Assembly: GCA_029582165.1 (NCBI GenBank)
Contig: CM055881.1
Coordinates: 23,913,594-23,977,593 of the forward strand
Length of the DNA: 64,000 nucleotides
DNA from: Portulaca oleracea
Taxonomy: Eukaryota > Streptophyta > Magnoliopsida > Caryophyllales > Portulacaceae
Reading direction: 5' to 3'
A program made the translations under genes and the position numbers. Below the pieces are notes generated by a model. The model was not told the origin of the DNA. It saw only the letters and a program-made list of their open reading frames with translations, and made no database searches. Shown here one piece after another: positions 54,904 to 64,000 of this stretch; positions within the stretch are counted from its first letter, which is position 1; the number at the start of each line of letters is the position of its first letter.

Positions 54904-55599
54904 ACATGTTGCGAAGGTGTACAAACTGGGTCTAAATAGTCAAGCCTCTCTCGCTTTTTGCACACTTTATTATTTACTTTATTTTATATTTTTATTTTTC
55001 AGAGTACCTTCGTCTAACCACGATGAGTGGTAACCGAGGAATGCGATATCATATGAGATTACCACCATTTTTCGTGTATGTTACTGGTTACCAAGAGGTA
55101 ATTAGGCCCAACAAATTAGGCAGATAATTGTCATCTATTCTGATCATCTTCCATTATTTATCTTTCTAAATTTGACCTTTGACTAACTTGTAAAATAAAA
55201 TCCAAATATGTCTATATTTAATAGGGAGTATGGCATGACATGTGGAAGAAAGAAGAAAGAAAAAGATAGGAAAAATTAAAAGGATTAGAAAGATGGGAGA
55301 TTGGGTTACTCATTGGGAAACCTCTGCTCTCTCACAAAATTTGATAAATTGAAGTTTATCTTTTATTTTTTCTATTTAATAATTGTTACTTTTATTTTTT
55401 AAAAAAAGATTAAGTCAATTTATCTAATCTTTAATATAAAAAATGCTAGAGAACTCCATGTGAAGTTACTCTCATTAACAATGTAGAGAGAGAAATCTCA
55501 ATATTTTACTGATGTGGCAAAAAGAGAATCGCATTTGAGATACTCTCTAAGAAAGATAGTCTTATATTCTTTTCTTTTTTCTTTGAGATCTAGTGAGAT

Positions 55600-55749
55600 T
55601 AGACCGGTCAATTTGGGCGGGCGACACGATTCCACGTCAGGTTTGGGATGACTCGTTTTCATGTTTATTTTCAAGTATGAGTTGAAAAATTGTGTTCAAA
55701 TCCAATAGTTTTTGAGGCGGTTCCGCCAGGCCAAGAATTGACAAGTCTA
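55600..55749. mobile_element. Small hAT MITE (150 bp), diverged 8-bp target duplication
   Basis: Ends TAGACCGGTCAATT and, inverted, TAGACTTGTCAATT (12 of 14 identical), same family as 30308. Flanks AGTGAGAT (55592-55599) and AGCGAGGC (55750-55757) differ by three transitions only, consistent with an old insertion. Confidence 0.6.
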
Positions 55750-55757
55750 AGCGAGGC

Positions 55758-56640
55758 CTAAAAGTTTCCGGGAAGGTGATATGAATTATTGTAAATTGGC
55801 AATTAAACTCAAAGTTTTCAATATTATACTCAAAGGTTCTATATATTTCAATTTTGCTGGTCGGTGACAGTTCACTGACATTGGTTGATTTCCGGCTGAA
55901 TAATGAAAAAAAGATGAAATTGCCCTTATTTGTCCATTAATTTACCTTTGATGTCCATTTCTCTTTCTAAAATAATAAAAATTTTAGACCAAAAAATCTA
56001 TGTGACTTCCCCGCAAATTTTTGCAACACTAATAATGAAAATCTCATTTCTCTCTACCTCTCATCTCTTTTTCTCTCATCCAATATTAATGAGTACTTGA
56101 GTAAGGGGTTAAGGGCACCACTCGCCACTACACAACACAACTCATTTTTCCCTCTCATTTTCGACCACTACCACCACCATAAGGCCATTTCTCGGCACCA
56201 GCACTTGAGTAAAACAAAATAAGGAGAGAAAACGAGAAGGTATGCATGCAATTGGAAGAGGAACTTTTAATTGAAGTAGGATTCACATGTTAAGATTACC
56301 ATCTCGGAAGACAATCGAAAGGGATAAGGGCAAATGGTCTTTAGAGAATTCCTTTGTCTCTTCCAACCTCATTCTTAAGCTAATGAGTTCTTATAACTTA
56401 GAACCTATCTCAACACATATGCATTTTAATTTAATACCAACCCATAGCATGCATGGTAGTTTAACATCTAACCTTGAGAATTTAGATGCATAGTTGATGA
56501 GAGGCTGAGTTCAGTCAGACATTTCATCGAATAATTGGTGAGCACCAAAGGAAATTAAATCAACTATGTCATCAGACCCAAGTGAATGGAAGATTAAGAA
56601 CCTACAACATTACAAAATCGTAGGACATAAATTCAACATA
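55758..56640. other. Intergenic, no gene recognised
   Basis: AT-rich with CT-rich patches (56040-56090, 56150-56190). Frames at 56287 and 56566 resemble no known family. Confidence 0.4.
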
Positions 56641-56643
56641 CAT

Positions 56644-56963
56644 AAAAAAAATTACTCGGAGGTACCCCAACTTTTTAAAACTCATTTTGAGGTACTCTTA
56701 ATTTTTGAGTTAGTAATTATTAGGTGTTTTTCTGGTCATCAATTTTATTAAGTGACTGAAATACCCTTGTTCTTCCATTCTTGAAGAAATACCCTTGAAG
56801 AAGAAAAATAAGGGTAGTTCGGTCACTTAATAAAATTGATGGCCGAAAAAGCACCCAATGATTACTAACCCAAAAATTAAGGGTACCTCAAAATGAGTTT
56901 TGAAAAGTTAAGGTACCGAAAATAGTTTCCCCAAATATTGGGGTACCTCCGAGTAATTTTTTG
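56644..56963. mobile_element. Palindromic MITE, same family as 11304-11628
   Basis: Ends AAAAAATTACTCGGAGGTAC and the same inverted, arms with CACTTAATAAAATTGATGG and its complement, and central GAAGAAATACCCTTGAAGAA. The target duplication is not recognisable. Confidence 0.6.
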
Positions 56964-57290
56964 TAAACCTTCCAAGCTGACACAGCAAAAACTTAAACTA
57001 ATGAGACCTATTTGTCACTACCATATGAATGGAAGATCCATAATACCTCAACCAATCTGGTTGATTAATATGCAAATTCAGAATCCATGATCACCACATA
57101 CATTTGTCACATAGAAAACGAGGAAGTGTGGAAAATGGAAATAAGAATAAGAATATGATGAAATGATGAACAGCATAAGCAACAACAGTAACGAAAGATA
57201 CAAAAGCGTCAAGACTGGGGGAGAGATGAGTTGTGTTATGTCGTACGTGTCGAGAGGTGGCATTGCCTAAAGACTCACTATTGGTGGGGG

Positions 57291-57317
57291 GAGAGAGAGA
57301 GAGAGAGAGAGAGAGAG
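57291..57317. repeat. (GA)n microsatellite, 27 bp
   Basis: Uninterrupted GA dinucleotides directly upstream of the LTR-like block at 57.33 kb. Confidence 0.85.
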
Positions 57318-57329
57318 TGTGTGAACCGT

Positions 57330-58140
57330 ATGGGGATCGGTTCACTTTTGGTTCGTCTCTATCGGACCATTCTCGAGCCTTCTAAAGGACTTCGGAACCA
57401 TCGTCAAGAATAAACACAAGGGGGTGAAGGCGTTCAAAGGCTGGAAATGCGCGTGCCTTTACTCTTTCGACCATAACTTCTTCAATACAACTCCGATGGA
57501 CTTCAACTTTGGGAGCTTAAAGTACAACCGAGAGCTTTCCATCGATATCTTATAGGCCTAAAACGGAGCTCGGATGAAGAAGTTATGCGCGTTTGAAATC
57601 TGCAGAAAAAAATTGTTGCACCCGTGACCTCCTTCTTCCGGTTGCTAATTGTTGCATCCAGAAGGACGTCGCACACGCGACGCTTGGGGTCGCACCCGCG
57701 ACCTTCCCCTGCCCGGCTTGCTGCGACGCATTTTTTTGTGTCCAAATGCTATGTTTTGTTTTAATTTTCCCCTTTAGTATAAATACCTCAGCTTATTTTC
57801 TAAGACAGATTTTGATGATGAATGTTTAGGAGTTAGACTCAAGAAAATTCCTCTCAATTAGAGAGTTTGTAATTGTGGGTTTTCAAACCCTATTGCAATA
57901 AAAGTTAATCCTAGTCTTTATCCTCTACTCTTTGTGAGATTTCTTTGGTGATTCAATACTCTTTGCTTGTGGGAGATCCTTGTGCAAGTGTTTGAACATC
58001 TAAGTTCAATTTGGTGAGATTTCTCTCTTTACAATTGTTCAATTTCATGTTTATCTCCATTAATCCAAAAACCCTAAAAATTGGTTCATAGTGTTTATGA
58101 GTTCTATTGGGGGATTTCCATCATCCACATGTTTGTTTAG
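57330..58140 (+). mobile_element. Ty3-type LTR, plus orientation
   Basis: A U3-like zone with palindrome-type motifs GTCGCACACGCGACG (57669) and GGTCGCACCCGCGACC (57689), then a TATA box AGTATAAATACC (57776-57787). An R/U5-like leader follows (GGGTTTTCAAACCC, CAATAAAAGTTA, TTGTGCAAGTGTTTGAACAT). The order motif cluster, TATA, leader is that of an LTR. Outer boundaries are not defined. Part of the U3 zone (GGAGCTTAAAGTACA, CGGATGARGAAGTTATG) recurs at 58490-59260. Confidence 0.6.
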
Positions 58141-58556
58141 ACCCTAGGCTTCCGCGCATTCCTCTCCAGAGAGAGAGAGATGAAGTTTTCATTATTGATG
58201 TTGCAAAAATTTACTGAAAGACATGGTGTAGGCATCGGATTTTGTGTCTGGTTTTGTAATTACTTTGTAATGATCAATTTTATTTTTAGACTAGGACGCC
58301 AGTCAGGCCGAGTACTTAGCATGTATCCTCCATCTCCACAAAATACCACATTTCCATCCATTTACATAAAACTCATCATTTTCACTTCAAAAGCCTCTGT
58401 TTTTCACCATTTCTCCATGCAAAGCTTCACACTTTCGAATGCCAGTTTTTTCCCCACAGATTTCTGATATCCTGAAATTCAAGGAGCTTAAAGTACACTC
58501 TATAAGCTTTCCTACGCCTCTTAAATTGCATCAGTCAGAGGTCGGATGAGGAAGTT

Positions 58557-59217
58557 TTTTTTTCTTGGCAATAGAGACAGAGTACATAAATAAAGACGGT
58601 CAAGGAAGAGCTAGGTCTCTGACTCCTTGTGCCAGAGTATAAGCTTCCTTAACTACACTTCTTCCAACTTTCCTAATTTTACAGAAATTAAAACTCCCTA
58701 ATATCTTCTTGCAAGACTTGACAATACTTCTACGGATCGGAGGGCAAGTTGAGAGATCCATGAAAGCTTGTACCACCTCGATCAAGTCTGTGTTAATAAT
58801 AACATTCCGAAGAGATTTTGCATGGGCTCTTTCCATTGCACTTTCCACCGTAGTAAGCTCCATCTGTAAAGCTGAGAGTCCAAGTCCTGGTTGGGCATGT
58901 TGTTCAGTTTTCCGCCCATGCTGATGTAGGACTCATCCTATGCCTCCCTTCAACGACTATCCAATCCAAGCACCATCACAGAAGAATTCTCCATTAGTTG
59001 TTTGTGCCTGGTTCGTGCTTCAAATATACTCCAGACCTCGGCCATTCTAAGGATGTGTATGGCTCGTTTTTTGGTCAAGGGTAACAACATCCTTCTCTCC
59101 CTCTCCTTTTATAAGGAGGTTGAGTTCTGTACGGGTCCACTTAGGTATCTTTCCTAGGCTTATCCATTCGTTATTAATGGTTCATCTTTTTCTTTTATAA
59201 GGAGGCTGAGTTTTGTA
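58557..59217 (-). mobile_element. 5'-truncated LINE (661 bp) with RNase H-like fragment, 14-bp target duplication
   Basis: CGGATGAGGAAGTT flanks both sides (58543-58556 and 59218-59231). A T-run at the left end is the poly(A) tail of a minus-strand insertion. The minus strand encodes 87 codons (58863-58600: VESAMERAHAKSLRNVIINT, DLIEVVQAFMDL, FNFCKIRKVGRSVVKEAYTL) matching the C-terminal RNase H-type domain of plant LINEs. The insertion split an LTR-like segment related to 57.5 kb. Confidence 0.75.
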
Positions 59218-59418
59218 CGGATGAGGAAGTTATGACCATCTGAAGTTGAGTTGCATGAGTAGTAATTTCACAAGGCAACGCGACCTACATTCGGAATTGG
59301 GCCCATTTCAATCCCAAGGGCGCCTGACTTTGCTTCCATTTGATCAAAAGTCATCCCAAGCCACCCGACCTTGCTCTCAAGAAAAGTCAAAGTCAAACCC
59401 TACCTTATGTCGCTCGAC

Positions 59419-61432
59419 CTAGGAGTTGGTTCGAACCATAACGGTATAGCAAAGGTTGTCTAGCCTCGCTGGCAATCCGTATGATATTACGTATGTTCTT
59501 TCCCGATTTCCTCCCGGGTCCTTGAGCTTAGGAGTAAGCTTGTTAAGAACCACGGAACTACATTCTTCAGTCAAAGCAACTTCCTCAATTTCATCAATTT
59601 TCCTCTTTTTAGAGAGGATTTCTTTCAAAAACTTTGCATACAAAGGCATTTGAGATAAAACATCCAAAAACGGCACATTCACATTCAATTGCTTTAACAT
59701 ATTAAAGAACTTGCCGAATTTTGCATCAAATTTAGCCTTAGCATATCTTTGAGGAAAGGGTAACGGTGGTTTGTAAACTCTAGGTGGAGATGAAGGTCGG
59801 GTTTCGGTGTTCTCTTTTGAATGCTCACTCTCAAGGTCTTTCTCTCTTTCAGAACCAACAACATTCTCACTGGGCTTCTCAACCTCTTTCTCAACCACAA
59901 CTCCCCCATGCTTGGTATTTGGCACGCTAGGTCCCTCATATTGTGTCCCACTCCTCAAAATAATGGCATTACATTGTTCCTTAGGGTTAGGTTCGAGCTT
60001 TCCAGGAAGCATTCCCGGAGGGGTAGTGGAGGTACCAGCTTGAATGGCAATTTGATTCTCAAGCATTTGAGTGTGGGTGCTCATAAGGTCAACTTTAGTA
60101 GCTAAGGCCTTAATCACCTCATCTTGTCTTTGTTGATGCTCAAGTTGCCGTTGTTGGTGATGTTGAGACAACATCAAAGCTTGTATCATGGCCTCTAGGT
60201 TAGGCTTTTGGGGAGCTTGTGGTGGAGGGTTGTCTTTGTCCTTGGGGTTGACCCATTTGGTTATTATTCCGGTAAGAAAAGTTCGGGTGGAGCCTAAAAC
60301 CGGGATTGTAAGTATTGGAAAAAGGGTCAAAGTTTGGCCTATTAGAAGGGTTACCAACATAGTTAACCACTTCGGTCGATTCATTGCTAACCAACCCACT
60401 AGGACAATTCAAGGTCTCATGCTCATATGATTGACACGACGCACATGGTTGGGGAGGGGGAGCATTCACGTTCAACAAATCCATCTTCTTAGTCATGGCA
60501 TCCAACTTAGCATTCAACATAGAAATAGCATCAACTTCATACTTACCTCCCGTCCTCTTGGAACGGGGCTTTGACCACTGGTAGCTATTGATCGCCATCT
60601 CCTCAATCAAAGTTTGGAGTTCCGCCACTGTCTTGGACATGATGTTGCCTCCCATCGCCGCCAAGATGTTGGACCTCAAGTTGTCATCCACCCCGTTGTA
60701 GAAGGCTTGTATCGGGACCCATGGTTCTAAACCATGGTGGGGGCATTGACGTAAGAGGTCCTTGAACCTCTCCCATGCTTCGTAGAGGGACTCATCCGGC
60801 TCTTGGACAAATGTTGAGATTTGATTCCGGAGGCTCGTCAACTTGCTAGGAGGAAAGTACTTCGCCAAGAATAGGCTAGCAAGTTGGTCAAAAGTGGTGA
60901 TGGCAGAGCTTGATGGAAGAGCGTCCAACCACTCCCAAGCCTTCCCTTCTAGTGAGAAGGGAAACAATCGCAGCTTGATTGCATCGGGCGTTGCACCATT
61001 TGCCTTAAAGGTCTCACATGCTTGGTTGAATAGGCGAAGGTGCCGGTTGGGATCTTCATTGGGGAGGCCATGGACTTCATTGGGGAGGCCATGGAATGGG
61101 TTGGCCTTCACCAAATTGATGAGTGAACTCCTCAGCTCGAAATCGTCAGAGGCCACTCTTGGAGGATTAATGGCGGAGGGTTGATTTGTGACATTCGGCA
61201 TCACATAGGAGCCAAGCGTGATTCTAGGCTCTCCACCGCCGCCTCCACCGGACATGGTGTTCTTTCTCTTGGAGTTCTCTTCTTGTCTTCTCCGGGCGCG
61301 CTCTAACTTTTGCTTCTTTCGCCGGGAGCGAAAGGTTCTTTCGATTTCAGGATCAAGCTCAAAGAGTGGAGCTTTTTGCATGCACGTAGAGTAGCCCTCG
61401 CAAGACAAAACCAAAACACCAAGCAAAATCAA
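59419..61432 (-). pseudogene. Athila gag, one frameshift, truncated at the protease junction
   Basis: From 61432 a 410-codon frame gives the Athila gag: FELDPEIERTFRSRRKKQK, SGGGGGGEPRITLGSYVMPN, NDFELRSSLINLV, AIKLRLFPFSLEGKAWEWLD, LYEAWERFKDLLRQCPHHGL and a CCHC knuckle CASCQSYEHETLNC. Near 60240 the frame shifts by one; the other frame continues (PPPQAPQKPNLEAMIQALML, then PPLPFPQRYAKAKFDAKFGK, FGKFFNMLKQLNVNVPFLDV) to KLKDPG at about 59510. There the normal protease is replaced by unrelated sequence. A 21-bp in-frame tandem duplication (HGLPNEV twice) lies near 61075. The part after gag is lost to the left. Confidence 0.85.
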
Positions 61433-61495
61433 AACAAAAAATAAATGACTTAGGGAACCTTAGGGTATTCGTTCAGTGGCTGGCTAGGGACAAAG

Positions 61496-61513
61496 TCCCC
61501 GGCAACGGCGCCA
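61496..61513 (-). other. Athila tRNA-Asp primer-binding site
   Basis: TGGCGCCGTTGCCGGGGA on the minus strand, identical to that at 40792, six bases from the LTR end (AGTTTT). Confidence 0.9.
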
Positions 61514-61519
61514 AAAACT

Positions 61520-62954
61520 TGATAGGCCGCAAGCGCACGGGTGTACGTGTAGCAAATATCAAGGTCGATCCCACAGGGACTTTTCCTTTCAACGCACTGA
61601 ACTAGCCTCCTAGTTGATCGCTAAGCCGATCGGGTTTTTGTTTTGAATCAACTAAATCTAACTCTAATCACAAACAAGGTCTAAACAAACGAATATTCAC
61701 TGAACTATTCTGATGAAATCAAGGGAAAAAGGTGTTCAGGGGATGAAACCTAAGTCAACTGACGAATCAATGATGTGGATTGAACTTTCATTTCATTAAT
61801 TTGCACAATCAAGGTTCGATAATTGCATAGAGTACTTCACAATGAGATTTTGCCACTAGAGCGAATTGCCAAGACTAACCAAGCACCTACTTTCGTGGTT
61901 ATTTCGATTTAGTCAAGGTTAAAGATCTAATTATCTCAAGAACCCTAGTTAAAACTTCTATGTCTAGATAATTTTAACTAGTTTAATCTAGGTTTTCGGG
62001 TAATCAAACTTCTCCTTTCGGTACTTCATTCAACAACCTATTAACATGCAATTGGTGATCAAGCAAAAGCAATAACGATTCAATTCAAAGACCAAATAGA
62101 TTGAAACAAACTAAATTCATAATAATTCAATCCAACAAAGTTAATTCATCAATCAACTTCAAAGGTTCATCCCCTAAACTAAAAGAACTACTCACAATTC
62201 ATGTTTGAAACTACAAAGCAATTGAAATCTATTCTAGAAAGCATATGGAAATCTATGAGAGATTGAGAAATAAACCCAAGTGAAGAACAAACTTGCTAGG
62301 GATCAACAATGGAGGACTTTTGCTCCTCCCCTTCAAAGTATGTTCGAGTTGCTCTTCAATCTTCAATCTACTCTCAATCTTCAATCATGGAATGGAATGG
62401 AATATGGATGATGAATGATATGATTAGGGAATGAAAATGGATGATGATGGATTGATGATTCCCCTTCTACTCGGCCGAAAATCAGCATAATATAGGCAAA
62501 TATCAACTCAAAACCGCCGAAAATGAAAAGACAGGAGAGACACGGTGGGTAGGTGACCGCGCCTCATGTGACACGGACCGTGCTCCCTGTGACACGGACC
62601 GTGTCATCTTTCTTCTTGAATTTTCTCACTCTCTGGCCATAGACACGACCCGTGCTCTTCCTGGGGGCACCCGTGTCACTGCTTTCTCGAGCCTAGGGGT
62701 ACTTTGGGCCATTGTTTGGGCCTTGGATGATCCAACACCTCACTTCTTGGTCCTTTAAGCTCATAACTTGGATCTACACTTGCTTTTTGGGCTCGGTTCA
62801 CATCGATTCTTCACAAATTCCCTACAAAACTCACCAAACTCCAAACCAAGTGTAATATGGGAAATTCGGGTATAAAATAACACAATCAAATCAAATATTT
62901 CCCAAATTCCAATCAAAACAACCAAGTATTCTTATATACAAGAAGCACTTATCA
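61520..62954 (-). mobile_element. Athila 5' LTR (1435 bp)
   Basis: On the minus strand it starts TGATAAGTGCTTCTTG and ends GCGCTTGCGGCCTATCA. The termini match the solo LTR at 26190-27542. The U3 side (62540-62690) has CACGGACCGTG palindromes (GTGACACGGACCGTGTCA, GACACGACCCGTG, GGCACCCGTGTCAC). It abuts Cassandra-like sequence at 62955, so it inserted there; the other LTR is absent from the window and the target duplication cannot be tested. Confidence 0.8.
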
Positions 62955-63148
62955 GCTTCATCCTCGCTCATACATTGCCTAGGAAAACTTCCCTGGAGGT
63001 CACCCATCCTGAGACTTCTCCCAGCCAAGCACGTTTAACTGAGGAGTTTCCAACGGATGAGTTACCATAAAAGAAGATGCAGTTGGTGATATAAGTAGTC
63101 ATTTCAATTTCTTTAAGGTACACTTAACCATATACCCGGGGTGTTACA
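62955..63148 (-). mobile_element. Cassandra-like LTR remnant (copy D) with 5S-like block
   Basis: The minus strand of 62996-63054 reads AACTCCTCAGTTAAACGTGC, AGAAGTCTCAGGAT and GGGTGACCTC, close to 5S rRNA; this is the best-preserved box C region of the four copies. It ends GGGGTGTTACA (63148). The left half was cut off by the Athila insertion. Confidence 0.7.
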
Positions 63149-63149
63149 A

Positions 63150-63534
63150 AGAATTAGTCAAGCCTATCCTATAGTAAGGACAGTTGGCCTTACTAGTTCC
63201 TGGGCTCCTGTTTCTGATCTATGCGCTGTCAGCCCACTATTCTGACATGCCTAAGGCCTCTTGGCCTTGATTGTCAGCCCAATGGGCTGGCTCAGGCCAA
63301 TCATCTTATGTTTTGCGGGTTAACTTAGAGATTTTGATTTCTAGTTCGAGTTCCTGATGTTCATCGATCAATTTTACAAATTCAAGACATCTAAGATCGT
63401 TAGCACCCTTTAATCAGTGTCTTTATTTAAGGATTAAACCACCTCACTCAACTCCCAATTTAAGTAGAGCAACGAAATAAATTTTCTTAACGTGGAATTT
63501 TTCGGGGTCTACAGATTGACGACTTCATTGGGGA
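63150..63534 (+). mobile_element. Tat/Ogre-type LTR end and tRNA-Arg-like primer site
   Basis: GGGGTCTACA (ending 63513) followed by GATTGACGACTTCATTGGGGAC matches the usual junction of Tat/Ogre elements, LTR end then TGGCGACTCCRCTGGGGA, with C-to-T/G-to-A changes (given here as TGACGACTTCATTGGGGA, 63517-63534). The LTR body to the left is not bounded. Confidence 0.5.
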
Positions 63535-63838
63535 CTTAAATTTACAAAAGTGGGTAAAACTTGAAAAAATCAATTTTATGTAAAATTGTAAATGGGAGAA
63601 ATTATTTTATTTCATATTTTAGACATATTGCATATCAGGCTACTCTCGGGTCTTATGGTAGGGAAGCACAAAAGCGTTGGTTTAGAGCATGAAAACTAGG
63701 GTTATTCCCGAGAGCGGGTGGTCACTACTTGTGGGGTGCACTCTACACCTCCAAGCATTTGATCTGTCATCTCACCCATGTTATACTCTAAGACTTCCTT
63801 GAAATCAAATAGCAACACCTCACACTTTTGTCCTATAA

Positions 63839-64000
63839 GGCCATGTTATGTTATGTGACTGGCTGGCTGGTTGCAATGCCACAACACACCGCACTTTGCC
63901 ATAACCCACCACAACATACCAATCCACCACAATTTACCACAACCCACCACAATTAAGTTTTCAAATTACCTTTTCACATTTACCAACACAATTACTTTTT
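63839..64000. mobile_element. Tourist-like MITE, third copy, cut by the window end
   Basis: GGCCATGTTATGTTATGTGA then CCACAACACACCGCACTTTG and repeated CCACAAYNYACCACAA units, related to 51832 and 53764. The right end is outside the window. Confidence 0.45.

Overview
The window is nuclear DNA of a eudicot plant. It holds two intact multi-exon protein genes with GT-AG introns (a plastid beta-carotene hydroxylase and a USP/kinase/U-box E3 ligase), a plant-type small nucleolar RNA (snoRNA) gene cluster, and a dense load of plant transposons: Athila, Tekay-like and Tat-type Ty3 elements, Ty1/copia, Cassandra-like TRIMs, hAT, Mutator-type and Tourist-type MITEs, a SINE and a LINE. The family or genus cannot be fixed from the sequence alone. 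Most of the window is non-coding and low in GC.

Layout. 0.5-3.6 kb: an uncharacterised plant gene on the minus strand with a 2-kb 5' UTR intron and a palindromic G-box/DRE upstream. 3.9-8.6 kb: decayed transposon matter, including an Athila gag fragment joined directly to a copia reverse transcriptase fragment. 9.1-11.7 kb: an hAT element with 8-bp target duplications, and a tandem duplication holding a Mutator-type MITE. 12.0-13.8 kb: a plus-strand snoRNA cluster with telo-box/Site II promoter, five C/D box RNAs and one H/ACA candidate; the guides match 25S and 18S rRNA. 14.5-17.1 kb: two facing LTR-like fragments. 17.6-22.3 kb: the U-box kinase gene (minus, 10 coding exons, 913 aa). 22.9-24.0 kb: a tandem chain of three Cassandra-like LTRs carrying 5S rRNA-like sequence. 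25.0-28.1 kb: a triple nest, with an Athila-type solo LTR inside a Tip100-like hAT inside a Tekay-like LTR. 28-35.8 kb: copia and LTR fragments, hAT and Mutator-like MITEs, a SINE. 35.9-46.7 kb: one minus-strand copia element split by a gag-only Athila-related element (37.3-41.1 kb) and a 3.4-kb probable solo LTR (41.5-44.9 kb). 47.2-54.9 kb: the beta-carotene hydroxylase gene (minus, 7 exons, 317 aa). 55-64 kb: MITEs, a plus-strand LTR, a 5'-truncated LINE, an Athila gag region with its 1.4-kb LTR, that LTR abutting another Cassandra-like LTR, and a Tat-type LTR end.

The host genes are functionally independent: xanthophyll synthesis in plastids, protein phosphorylation/ubiquitination, rRNA modification, and one unknown. 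Insertion boundaries were read directly from matching target-site duplications wherever stated; element family names rest on remembered family features and were not searched.
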